Positions 43,742 through 54,365 of a DNA stretch of 64,000 bases are shown here, piece after piece. Made by a program: the position numbers and the translations under genes. Below the pieces are notes generated by a model. The model saw nothing but the letters and a program-made list of their open reading frames with translations, did no database searches and was not told where the DNA came from. Every line of letters begins with the position of its first letter. Position 1 is the stretch's first letter. This DNA is from Cristatella mucedo (lineage: Eukaryota > Bryozoa > Phylactolaemata > Cristatellidae): assembly GCA_009760855.2 (NCBI GenBank), contig WPIO01000269.1:1-64000 (forward strand), read 5' to 3'.

Positions 43742-44730
43742 TGTAGCGCCCTGCTGGCTTTCGCTGAATTTTAGCGTGAACAAGAGCTGTTCGGCGGCGG
43801 GCTAGAGCCCCTTTGTCCTGGAGCAGTGAGCCAGAGAGGAGCGTCAGTGCGGTTAGAGAGGAAGCGCTTAGGAGCTGGCCAGGAAGCTCGGAGACGAGCA
43901 GCGGCGATTCGGCCTTTAGAATTGGTCCGATACTCGCGGAAGCTGCTGATAGATGTTGGCTGGCCTGTCAACCCCCGCCTTCCCTCTTCCCAAGAAAGAA
44001 GCGTCTGGAACCCATTCGCCATTCAAGCTGGATGGAGGTGCCCTGCCAGTGGCCTGGGAACGGCAGTCATTCCTTTCCGTAATGGGCCAAGGTGTCCAGG
44101 CCCAATACCACTAAGCTCTTGCCCCATTGTCTCAGCCAAGCATTTAGGAGTCGAGCGACGCTCGCTCTGGGTCTTTTGCCTCGTGTCTTTTGTCTTTGGT
44201 CCGGCTCTGCGCCTCGACGCCGTCGGGCACTCGTTTTTTAGAGAAACGAGTGACCGACGGCATCGAGGCACAGAGCCGGACCAAAGACCAAAAGACACGA
44301 GGCCAAGAGCGAGCGTCGCTCGACTCTTAAATACCTAGCTGGAACAATGGGCAAGAGCTTAGTGGTATTGGGCCCGGACACCTTGGCCCATTACAGAAAG
44401 GAATTACTACCGTCCCCAGGCCACTGGCAGGGTACCTCCGTCCAGCTTGAATGGCGAATGGGTTCCAGAAGATTCTTTCTTGGAAAGAGGGAAGGCGGGT
44501 TTGACAGGCCAGCCAACATCTATCAGCAGCTTCTGCGAGTATCGGACCAATTCTAAAGGCCGAATCGCCGCTGCTCGTCTCCGAGCTTCCTGGCCAGCTC
44601 CTAAGCGCTTCCTCTCTAACCGCACTGACGCTCCTCTCTGGCTCACTGCTCCAGGACAAGGGGGCTCTAGCCCGCCGCCGAACAGCTCTTGTTCGCGCTA
44701 AAATTCAGCGAGAGCCAGCAGGGCGCTACA
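43742..44730. mobile_element. Foldback DNA element with 0.5-kb inverted arms
   Basis: The whole 989 bp is a near-perfect palindrome. Arms 43742-44236 and 44244-44730 pair almost throughout; the centre is CACTCGTTT, a 7-nt loop, then AAACGAGTG. Ends are TGTAGCGCCCTGCTGGCT and its complement. It is flanked by ATGC on both sides (43738-43741 and 44731-44734). TGT...ACA ends with a 4-bp duplication fit the Ginger superfamily of DNA transposons. No transposase is present, so it would be a non-autonomous element. Open frames inside are by-products of the symmetric GC-rich arms. Confidence 0.88.
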
Positions 44731-44734
44731 ATGC

Positions 44735-45180
44735 TCACGGCCAGTGAACAACTCTTAAGGTAAAATTGTCATGAGCATGATTTTACTCACCATTCAATTG
44801 CATTTCGCTTTCCAGAAAGTGTAAAACAACTAGAAAGAGATTAGGTTTTCTGAGGGCGCTTTATCAAGTGGTTTGTTAATATTATTATTGCGAAAGTTGC
44901 TATTCCCAAATTACACATTTTCCCATCGATTCGAACTGGCTTTACTTCAAGTAGCTCATCGATTTTAGAATTCATTCGAACACTTTAAGGTTCCTTCATT
45001 CCCTTGCTGCAACCTAGCTACTTACACATGAGGCTGGGCTTCTAACCACCTGCTCTTAAGCCAAAATATCTACCAAATCTCAAATACATTGGAGACCATG
45101 CCTTTGGTTTGTATGCTCCCGGAGCCTATCAATCACTATCAACTGATGTCACGACAACCCTGACTTTGTGATATTTATAA
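44735..45180 (+). mobile_element. Decayed L2 remnants
   Basis: A 3' tail with hairpin at 44775-44890 (CTAGAAAGAGATTAGGTTTT), then degenerate C-terminal text up to about 45175 (LHSLAAT and a GDHAFGLYAPGA-like part in broken frames). Confidence 0.6.
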
Positions 45181-45184
45181 ATAA

Positions 45185-46020
45185 CAATAATAACGATCAT
45201 GCACTTGATAAAGCTTTCTCAGAGAACTCAATCTCTCTAGGCGCTTTACATTTGCTGCAAAGGGAAAAGCTACTGAATGGTGAGTAATATCGTGCTTGAT
45301 AAACAAACAAAATGAATAACATGGTTAGGGGTGACATACACAGCGTCAGAATGCAAATGTGGTTAGTGGCAGCATGCACAGTGTCAGCACACATAATCAC
45401 ATCAAGGACGAATGACAGGGACCCACTAAATGCGGTCCTGAATAGGGGTATTTTAAAGTTCTTTTTAAATGTGATCAGATCAGGGGATGTTCTGACACAG
45501 GTCGGAAGGGAGTTCCAGGCTTTAAGAGCTTATGAACTAAATGCACGGTCGCGAAAGGATTTGAGGTTTGTGCGAGGTATTTGTAGATTGCTGGATTGCA
45601 AAAAGCTGGTGGTACGATGCTTGACCTGATGGGGGAGTAAATCTGAGAGATAGGTTGGAGCCAAAGAATGAAGTGACCTAAAAGTGAGCAACAAAACCTT
45701 AAAGTCAATCCGTTGCTTGACTGATAGCCAGTGCATCTCGGACAGATGTGGTGTAATGTGGCAACTGCGATGCTCACGACGGACAAGCCTAGCTGCAGAG
45801 TTTTGCACCAGCTGCAATCGCATGATCGCACATGCTGGTAATCCAGGAAGCAGTGAGTTGCTGAAGTCGAGACTGGATGTCTCGAAGGCATGAACCCACT
45901 TGAACGTGGCATCCTTATCTAAACAAGCCCTAATTTTAGCAATCTTATGAAGCTGAAAATAGGCAGATTTGACTGTGGAGCTGGTATGGTCGTCTAACGA
46001 GAGGTCGTTTTTTGGGAGAA
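45185..46020 (-). mobile_element. L2 family I fragment
   Basis: Tail and hairpin at 45195-45265. The minus-strand frame 45530-46045 encodes FETSSLDFSNSLLPGLPACA, LQLVQNSAARLVRREH, WLSVKQRIDFKVLLLTF, APTYLSDLLPHQ. Part of the C-terminus is in a shifted frame (45475-45912). Endonuclease and RT core are missing. Confidence 0.9.
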
Positions 46021-47030
46021 GCTGAACACCCTCATATTCATCCAAGCATTAGCTGTGCTCATGTACATTTTTCTTTGTGCATTTATGCATACTGTGCCTA
46101 CTATAAATAAACCACTGACATTCTTTATTTCTAGCATTGGCCAAGTGCCTAGAAAATTAACCGATAGATTGAGCATCAGTTGACCTAGTCAGTAAGTTCT
46201 CCAAAGCACTTAATACCGTCTTTGAGGTACCGGCACAGCATAGGTGCACAGGACATGTACTGCACACTTACACGATGAAATCAGCGACTCGACATTTAAA
46301 GCTGGACTTTAAAAATGTCTGCATGCCATAGAATGCTTTTTTAATAGAACTTATTCTTGATCCGTTAACGGCCTCTATAGTCGTCCAGGCTGTTATCTGT
46401 TTACTATTGATAGTTTGGATTCTAGATAATATGAAGTGCCGAGAGAGAAATTATGCAGTTCTTTCAGGGCACCTAAAATGCCTTTTCATTGCACTGGCGG
46501 CCTGTTTCTCTATATGATAAATACTATGCATAGAGAGGAACATGAAAACCTGAATAAACGCACATAAAGTCACGTACACTCATTAATATAGGTACAGTTG
46601 CTCAAGGACATTAACTTAGAGCTACCTGCTAATCATTAGCAATCTTAACATGAAATTTTACAAAAACAACCTGCAAATATTATCAACGTCTAAGATATAT
46701 ATATATCTATGAATATATATGAGTGTGTGCGTTTGTCGGTGTCTGTGGGTCAAAATGGTACACATGCTGCCCTTTTGGTTGCCGTGCTAAGCAAGTTCAA
46801 CATGCACTGAAGTATTTTTTGAGGTTTCCGATTTGCTTTGAAATCGGTAGCAGTTCATAGAAAAACTGTGTGTAACACAGCTAGAACATGTCAGAGTTGA
46901 AATTTGTTGAATGATATTGGAAAAGTGCGTTTTTTAGCAGACCTGGTCAGGATAGGCTATAAATCGAAAGTTAAGTTAGAGGCACCACAAATTAGCCAAA
47001 TATTTTCCTAATAAAAAAAGCCAGTGAACC
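46021..47030. other. Unassigned sequence with a small AT microsatellite
   Basis: No gene recognised. An AT dinucleotide run lies at about 46697-46720. Confidence 0.5.
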
Positions 47031-47034
47031 ACAT

Positions 47035-47160
47035 AAAAAAGCTCGACCAAGGTCAGGTTGAGGTCGTAGGCTGGAGTATCATGGCACATGTGAAGGACCT
47101 GAATAGGCATTAAGTTCACGTGGGCAGCTATGCAAATAAATTTCATTATACTCTTATTGT
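47035..47160 (+). mobile_element. SINE-2 remnant
   Basis: CTCGACCAAGGTCAGGTTGA, GGTCGTAGGCTGGAG, then tail GAATAGGCATTAAGTTCACG and AT-rich end. The first part of the head is missing. Confidence 0.6.
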
Positions 47161-47249
47161 TATTGCACAGATTATAAACCTAGGACCGAATAAATCAGAA
47201 AAAGCTTGACAGTATCGATCAACTGTTTTTTCTTAATCACAATGAATTT

Positions 47250-47720
47250 TTTTAGCACAGTCAGAGAACCCAATCTTTTTCTAAACGCCTTACAAATTGT
47301 TGCAATAGAAGAATTACCAAATGGTTAGTCTTAGCATACTCAATGACAGCAAGCATAGCACGGTTACAGGTGACATGCTTGCTGTTAGCAAGTAAATCTG
47401 GATAGTTGCACCATGCCAGCTACAGCAACCATGAGACACAAACAGCAAGTGAGACGGATAACATTTCTGAATCACAATCGGTTTGCCAATAACTATTTTT
47501 AGTTAAGTTCTGTGTGAGTTCTTTGGGGCAGCTTTATCAAGTGTATTTTTATTATCGCCAATTTAAAAGAGTTTTGTTGCCAATTTCGGAAGGTTTCTAA
47601 AGGTCCGTGTGTGGATGCCATCAATTCATGCAAAAAGAATGCATAAAGAATTCGAAAAGCGCTAGGGCTGGGAAGGACCGCGGTGAACGTACAACTGAGA
47701 GTAGTCAGCATAGAATTGAA
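47250..47720 (-). mobile_element. Decayed L2 remnants
   Basis: A worn family I tail at 47255-47335 (AGAGAACCCAATCTTTTTCT) and reversed RT text at 47565-47720. Confidence 0.5.
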
Positions 47721-47929
47721 ACCCTAGGTTGTACCTGGCTTACACGTCAGCAAGCAAAAGATCATAAACCGTGAAAAGAACAGTACCAAGTGCTTGAATC
47801 CTGATATTCCTCACGTTTCATTGTATTTGGTTTAGCCCAGACAGTACTCAGTGTGGGTCACTAAATACATGCTTAAAAAAGCATTTGGAAACTGCCTATA
47901 CTTGAAGGTTTCTTCCAGAAGACTGCTTC

Positions 47930-48720
47930 TACAGCTAGCCATCACGTCCGACCCCTACTTAAGGTTAGGGTGTATTCCATGTATACTTGCAAAACATTTA
48001 ACTAGCTCCTTAGTACAGTCTTGGCTTGATTATTGTACCTATCTCGGTGAGCCGTGAAGACTCTCTTGGTAAGGTGGTTGCTTTTCACGACCTCGGCCCG
48101 CGGTCGTGGATTCGATTGCTATGGTGGGCGATCCTTCATCGCGACTGCAAGCGATGGTGATAACCGTCAAGGCTCTTCTGTTACAATACGAAAAGAAGCC
48201 GTTAAAGTAGCTAGTATGTATTAGTGTTTATAGTATTCTTTTATTTATCTTCTAGCTTGGCTACCAAAAATCGATGGAGCCACTGCAGATGGCCATGAAT
48301 ATGGCTGCACGGCAAGTAGGCAAATCCCAAAGGTTTGTCCGAATGTCTCCTTTTCTAAAAAAGCTAGGGTGGCTGCTGGTTGATCAAGGGATCCAGAGTA
48401 TAGGCCTTACACTGACCCGCAAGGCATGCCACAGCTTGGCTCCTTCATACCTAGCTGAACCGCTACACTAGTTTCAGCCTTCTCGTGCCCTCACCTGCTA
48501 TATGACAACCAATTAGTGTTTTCATTCCTTAGCCTAAACACAGTTGGCAACAGAAACCATAGGTCATCAGCTGGTGGACTGTGGAACTCGCTTCAGCGAA
48601 TCCTACACAGCGACCACTACTATCGTGCTTCCGACTATAACACTTACTTCCCATGGTCCTGAGCTGCTACATCCACGCATCTCACCACCTCAACTATTCT
48701 CCTGACTGTGCTGTGCTTCC
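47930..48720 (+). mobile_element. L2 family II fragment interrupted by a SINE
   Basis: Plus strand: SSLVQSWLDYC (to about 48040), then after the SINE MEPLQMAMNMAARQVGKSQR, a WLLVDQGIQ part and CHSLAPSYLAEPLH (to 48471), then the 3' region. The L2 sequence continues across the inserted SINE. Confidence 0.85.
48045..48240 (+). mobile_element. SINE-1, single monomer inserted in L2
   Basis: GTGAGCCGTGAAGACTCTCT head, CACGACCTCGGCCCGCGGTC, B box GGATTCGATTGC, GGTGGGCGATCCTTCATCGC, and the ACGAAAAGAAGCCGTTAAAG end. It splits the L2 between its SRLDYC and MEPLQ motifs. No target duplication is clear. Confidence 0.85.
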
Positions 48721-48724
48721 TACG

Positions 48725-49420
48725 TCTATAACTCTATAAAGCCATATGGCAATGTGGATGTTATGCAGGAGAGTTTGCATAGTTCACTCACAGCCCAACA
48801 TGCTTTCGATACTCATTCGGTAGCCAACGGACCTCATCTCACGGGCCAAAGAGAAAGTAAGAATGATGTCAGAGTCAGGAGAGAAGCTGAGGTAATGTGT
48901 AGAGTGAAAGTAGCAACTTAAGGAGAATGAAAAGTATGAGCCATAATCGGCAGCAGGAGAGTAGGTATCGTAGCCCACGAATTGCCTTTGCTCTGTCTCC
49001 CTTGATCAACCGGCAGCCATACTAGCTCTTTTTAGCAAAGGAGCTACATGCATATACCACTGGGACTTGAAAAAAGTATTCATGCAGCCATATTCATAGC
49101 CAGCTGCAGTGGCCTAGTTGCTTTTTAGGTAGCCCAGCCAAAAGGGAATTCAAATAATCAAGCCGAGATATGATTCTGGTGCTGGATAAATTTTGCAAGT
49201 CCCTATGGAAGGCAGTTCCTAATATTCGATCGGATTTAGACGTGGTGGCTAGCTGTATAAACACTTTTCTGAAGGAAGCTTATAAAAATGGAAGCAGCTG
49301 TGGAAAACGACAGTTAAATTTGGAGCAAGTGGCGATGGTATCACAACAGCACCACCTTTTGGATGAGCACTACTGTGTAATCCAGAAGCAGGCGTGGCTC
49401 TGCCAGCCTATTTCCTGATG
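48725..49420 (-). mobile_element. L2 family II 3' region and scraps
   Basis: The 3' region with CGGTAGCCAACGGACCTCAT and AATCGGCAGCAGGAGAGTAG at 48725-48975, then worn C-terminal text to about 49330 on the minus strand. No open frame of note. Confidence 0.7.
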
Positions 49421-49439
49421 CATTTCCAAAAATCTTGGT

Positions 49440-49830
49440 GTGGCATTGAAAAGTGATCTTTTATTAAACGACCACGTCAGCTCAGCAGTCAAGCTTGCCT
49501 AGTTGCAGCTACACTAAAGTTGCTAAAATTTGGACTTGTTAGGACGAGGATACCGCATCTAAGTTGGTCTATGTAATAGTTACATCCCATCTTCTGTAAT
49601 CACTGCCTGCTAGTTTACCGCCTGTGGAATTACGCTAGTGCAGAACTCTGCACCAGCTGTAACTCTGCCCCAGCCTAGTGTTGTCTGTCTCGAGTGGCAC
49701 AGTAGTCACACCTATACAATTCTGGCCGACATGCACTGGCAACGTCATGAATTTAAGCAATGCATTAAGTAAAGCAACGCATTGACCTTAGAGATTAGCC
49801 ACTCACCCTTCGATCCTGTCATTCTTCCAC
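49440..49830 (+). mobile_element. Worn L2 C-terminal remnant
   Basis: The plus strand carries LLLNDHVSSAVK-like text and a broken HLL*SLPASL-like region. Many indels. Confidence 0.5.
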
Positions 49831-49844
49831 TTCAGCCTATAAGG

Positions 49845-51780
49845 ATAATAATGATAATAATAATGCACTCGGTTAAGTGCCCTCAGAGAACTCAATCTCT
49901 CTCTAGGCGTTTTACATTTGCTGCAAAGGGAAATGAAATTGAATGGGGATTCATATCATGCTTGATAAACAAACAAAATGAATAACATGGTTAGGGGTGA
50001 CCAGCACAGGGTCAGCATGCAAATGTGGTTAGTGGCAGCATGCACAGTGTCAGCACGCATAGGCACATGAAGGACGAATGACGGGGACCCACTAAATGCT
50101 CTCCTAAATAATAATTATAATAATAATATTATTATTATTATTAATATAAATAGGTGTGTTTTTAAGTTCTTTTTAAATGTGGTCAGGTCAGGTGATGTTC
50201 TGACGCAGGTCCGGAGGAAGTTCCAGACTTTGGCATCATACGAACTAAATGCATGGTCTCCAAAGGATTTGAGGTTTCTACGAGGTATTGGTAAACTGTT
50301 GGATTACGAAAAGCAGGCGGTACAAAGCATGGCCCGGTGGGAAAGTAGATGTAATGTATCTCCGTCAGTAACTCCACAAAGTCAAATAGACCATGAGGGT
50401 GTTACGCAGGAGAGTTTTGTATAGTGTACTCACAGCCTAAGCAGCTTTCGGTACGCATTCGGTAGCCAACAGGATCTGAGAGATAGGCTGGGACTAAATA
50501 ATGAAGTGTTTTAAAAGTGAGTGAAAAAACCTCGAAGTTGATCTGTTGCTTGACTGGTTGCCATTCCAGGTCGGCGCAATGTGCTGTGATGTGGTAACCG
50601 CGACGGTCACGACAGCCAAGCCTAGCAGCAAAGTTTTGCACCAGCTGTAGTCGTTTGATTGCACATGCTGTTAGGCTAGCAAGCAGTGAGTTACAGAAGG
50701 CACGACAGGAGGTCAGAAATGCAGGGACCCACTTAGAAGCGGTATCCTTTGGGAAACCAACCCGAATTTTAGCAATGTTATGTAGTCTTATGTATGCTGA
50801 CTTGAATGTGGAGCTTATATGGTCGGCTAACAAGAGGGCACTTTGGAACATGAAACCTAGATTTTGAGCCGATTTATCAGAAGATATGCCGGCAGAGCAA
50901 ATATTGGGCTTCAGCCTTTTCAATGTCTGAATCACGCTGGGTTAGCCCATAACTAGTAAGTTAGTTTTCCCGTGGTTTAGTTTTAGAAAACTTGCTGCCG
51001 TCCATGTGCAGATGTCATCAATACATGCAGGAAATGAGTTGAGAGAATTCGAGGTTCTGTAAGGCGGCAAGGGATCAAAGCAATGGTACAACCGAGTGTC
51101 ATCCCCATAAAAGTGAAAGCCTAGATGGTGCGTGGCAATCGCATCGGCAAGAGGGAGTGTATAAATCGCGAAAAGAACCGAACCTAACATGGAGCCCTGA
51201 GGTACCCCACATTCCAGAGGTACCTAGGATGATCTTTCTCCGTTCAAATCAATACTCTGGGGTCACCCAATGAGATAGGATCGGAATCATTGCAGAGCAG
51301 TGCCAGTGATGCCCAGACAAAATGAGAGATGCGCTAGAAGAAGATCGATAGCATCAAAAGCTGCCGAAAGATCAAGCAAAACAAGCAGCAACACTCTACC
51401 TACGTCTGCATTTCTAAGTAGGTCGTTGTACACTCTAAGCAAAGCTGACTCAGTGGAGTGATTACCTCTAAAGCCAGACTGAAACTTACTAGCAAGGTTG
51501 GAAGTTTCAATACATCAGTTCAGCTGCTCCCCAACGTCCCGTCCCAGTGTCTTTAGTGGGAATGGTAGAAGGGACACTGGGCGGTAGTTACTCAACTTTT
51601 CTTGGTCTAGTGTTGCTTTCTTGAGAACTGGCATGATAATAGCTTTATTGAAAGGTGCTAAGACATGACCTGAGGCTAATGACAAATTAATGAAGTTAGT
51701 TATGCAAAGCAGCAGCAGATCAATGGAACGTTGGAGCAGGAAAGTGGGAATAGAGTCAAGATGACTTGATTTATGCATTT
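49845..51780 (-). mobile_element. L2 family I element with most of the RT
   Basis: About 1.9 kb on the minus strand. From the 5' side: LDSIPTFLL and KKATLDQEKLSNYRPVSLLP (51515-51778), a worn motif A region near 51350, GSVLFAIYTLPLADAI and FHFYGDDTRLYHCFDP (motif C, with YGDD instead of YADD; 50942-51190), SLLASLTACAIKRLQLVQNF (50402-50935), then the 3' tail at 49845-49945 with the hairpin. A 125-bp piece of family II sits in it at 50347-50471. Several stops and frameshifts. Confidence 0.9.
50347..50471 (-). mobile_element. Short family II L2 insertion in family I L2
   Basis: The 3'-most 125 bp of family II (ATGTAATGTATCTCCGTCAG ... GCATTCGGTAGCCAACAGG) lies between GGTGGGAAAGTAG and ATCTGAGAGATAGG, which are neighbours in the other family I copies. 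A strongly 5'-truncated insertion. Confidence 0.8.
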
Positions 51781-51965
51781 TTTACTCGTTCAAAGATCGC
51801 TAATCGGTTTATTTGTTAATTTTACGAGTATATCGAGTGCCCGAATAAACTGCTGCCATATTTAAGTGCTACAAAATGCTATATCCATTTTAACATTACA
51901 ATTTCACAATAAAGACAGCTAGATACACGAATTTATACGTATGCATATATAAATAAATAAATAAG

Positions 51966-51997
<32 letters not shown>

Positions 51998-52040
51998 ATA
52001 TATAATATATATATATATGTATAATATATATATATATAGA
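51966..52040. repeat. (TA)n microsatellite
   Basis: Interrupted AT run followed by GAGAGATAGACA-type repeats to about 52075. Confidence 0.95.
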
Positions 52041-52074
52041 GAGAGATAGACAGGGAGAGAGATAGACAGATAGA

Positions 52075-52205
52075 TAACTAATTTCTATGGCACCCTAAGA
52101 GAACCTAATACAAATTCAGGAACATCACGTATTCCACTAGGTTCCACCCATGACCCTAGCCGGACCTTAGTCGGGCGACTAACTTAACCACGGTGCCAAA
52201 CCAGC
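52075..52205 (-). mobile_element. SINE-2 copy
   Basis: The reverse complement reads GCTGGTTTGGCACCGTGGTT, GACTAAGGTCCGGCTAGGGT, CATGGGTGGAACCTAG, then a tail with GAATTTGTATTAGGTTCTCT and TAGGGTGCCATAGAAATTAG. It lies in the last intron of gene copy 2 and is not seen in copy 1. Confidence 0.75.
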
Positions 52206-53259
52206 ACCTAGCAAGAGTATGCAAAAACTGTCAAATAAACTCGGGGTAATCTACTAGCTATCATATCAATCAGAACAAGATGACCAAAAGTAAGTAAAGT
52301 AAACATGACAATTTTAATGGGTAATGTACCGGTGGTAATTCAACTGCTTCACTAGGCTGGACTTCATTCTGTGGATCAAGCTGGTTTTGGAATTCCATGG
52401 TGCGACAGATATCCATCAGCCTCGACCACACCTGCAGTCAGATAGTACACAGTTAAAAGACATGCAGAGCACCAAATAATTCAGTGGCAACGTCAGGCTT
52501 AAAGAGGAGCATGGCAAAATCAGCTGGAATTACGATTCTTCCAGAGCCATATATACTATCAGAATTTCATTGGGTAAGGCATAATCGGCTTCATTAAATG
52601 TCTGTAAGATGGAAACCTTTACTCAGGTTTGCTCAATACCAACTACTACTGCGTCCTAATACATAATAGCTATTGTCAAAACTCTTTTAATGAACCAACC
52701 TGCAACCTCACCCTAAAGTCTGCGCTCAGGTATTGGTCGTAAGATCAGAAGGTGCATTGCACGACAAGAACTTCTTAACACACGCACACGCACACACTCA
52801 CATACACACACAGATGTGCATGAAAATGAATGAACCTGCATACACACGTAGACCATGCACAACATAAAAATACAAGCATATGTTTTGAAACTAAGTCACT
52901 CAGTCACTACTATGCAGTTGGCTTGCATGCCAATGGTATGCACGGTGTATGATTTATAACATACACCTTGATAGCAACACAATCGCTAGGCATTTCACAC
53001 CTCGTCATACTCTTCGGACATTTCATCAAGTGGCTCTGTTGGCCAATCATCGGCATTTTGAAAATATATCATCTCTCTTTCCTGCTCCTCCTCGAACAAA
53101 AGGGTGTATTGTATTGCTTGCTGAAGGTCAGCGTCTTCAAGCGGTGTAGTAGTTATATCTTCTTCCCACATCATTAATTCAGAGATCAAGGGAGCCATGT
53201 GCCACGTCTATAGAAAGAGACAAGCATTGCAGCAGAACACGAGCTTGGAACGAACACTT

Positions 53260-53605
53260 AACAATAATAATAATAATGTACTTGATAATGCGCCCCAGAG
53301 AACTCAAACTCTTTCAAGGCGCTTTACATTTGCTGCAAAGGGAAATGCAATTGAATTGTAAGTAAAATCATGCTTGATAACAAACAAAATGAATGACATG
53401 GTTAGAGGTGACATGCACAGGGTCAGCATGCAAATGTGGTTAGTGGCAGCATTCAAAGTGTCAGAGCGCATAAGCACGTGAAGGACGAATCACAGAGACC
53501 CACTAAATGCTGACCAAAATAGGTGTGTTTTTAAGTTCCTTTTAAATGTGGTCAGCTCAGGGGATGTTCTGAAGCTGGTTGGGAGGGAGTTTCAGGCTTT
53601 GGGAG
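53260..53605 (-). mobile_element. Young 5'-truncated L2 family I insertion
   Basis: About 346 bp: the family I 3' tail with (ATT)n and hairpin plus the start of the C-terminal coding. Flanked by CACTT at 53255-53259 and 53606-53610. Absent from copy 1 of the gene block (near 30480), so it jumped in after the block duplicated. Confidence 0.8.
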
Positions 53606-54189
53606 CACTTGCCCGAGTACACACGCGGCAGATGAAGGTGGCACAACCAGAAAGTTCACAAGATGGCAGGCCAACTGATACCAAAAACTTTCCAACCACC
53701 ACAACCAGCCTGCCACAACAGGCATGCAGCTATAGTGATTGAGGAAGGTCTGGCAGCTGCTGTTGCAGCCGACTTCTTTCCAACTCAGTTTACTCTTGTC
53801 ATATTGAGTTGTTGTCCACAATAGCCATAATGTCCTTTACTGCATTCTATTACAAAGACAAGTTGCCAACATCGGTGAAATTATACTCTCACAGTAAAGG
53901 ACTGGGCATTATGGCAAAGACCACATGCAGCAGCTTGCAAGGTAGCAGGAGCAGCAAGTGCATGAACGATTCGCTTGATATAGGACAGGGCTTATCCTGC
54001 CTTTATCCACTGCTCTGCGGCAGATCTCCAGCCATCAACAATCTTATCGATTGAGGCAAGATAGGCAGCGACATTTGGACTTTAGTGAGGTATCCCGAGA
54101 GACAGGACCCAAATTAGATAAGCACATCACGCATCTAGCAACTACACCCAGGTATCCGGCCGGCCTACACCAAACAATGCAAATTGCCA

Positions 54190-54365
54190 TAAAGCTAGCT
54201 GATTAAACAGCTTCATTTGTATAGCAGCATAAGGGCCGAAACCGTTATCATTACCGATTGCAATGACCAATAAAGAATTACCTACCTAAGGAATCGAACC
54301 CATGACCCCTCGGTAATGACGAGCAGAAATCACTACCCCCTGGCCTATCTTGACCCAGAGCTTCA
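54190..54365 (-). mobile_element. SINE-1, single copy in the gene block
   Basis: Counterpart of 31055-31240. Reversed B box is seen as GGAATCGAACCC. Confidence 0.8.

Larger units (their letters stand above)
43009..53846 (-). pseudogene. Paralogue of the unknown gene (copy 2), intron swollen by transposons
   Basis: Minus-strand exons: 53846-53778 (69 nt), 53207-53001 (207 nt), 52431-52330 (102 nt) and 43092 to about 43000, with AATAAA at 43014-43009. Lengths and phases equal those of copy 1. The 207- and 102-nt exons are open (WHMAPLISELMMWEED, DWPTEPLDEMSEEYDE, then VWSRLMDICRTMEFQNQLD), and the last exon again starts GCC TAG. The 69-nt exon has TGA and TAA codons, and its donor has changed from GTGAGT to AGAAGT, so the copy is probably dead or uses another first part. 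The last intron is about 9.2 kb against 0.5 kb in copy 1, filled with L2 pieces and the foldback element. Confidence 0.55.

Noticed and set aside
43771-44701. Several 70-170 codon frames with near-identical proteins on opposite strands
   Set aside because: They mirror each other because the region is a palindrome; none continues through the centre or has a known motif.
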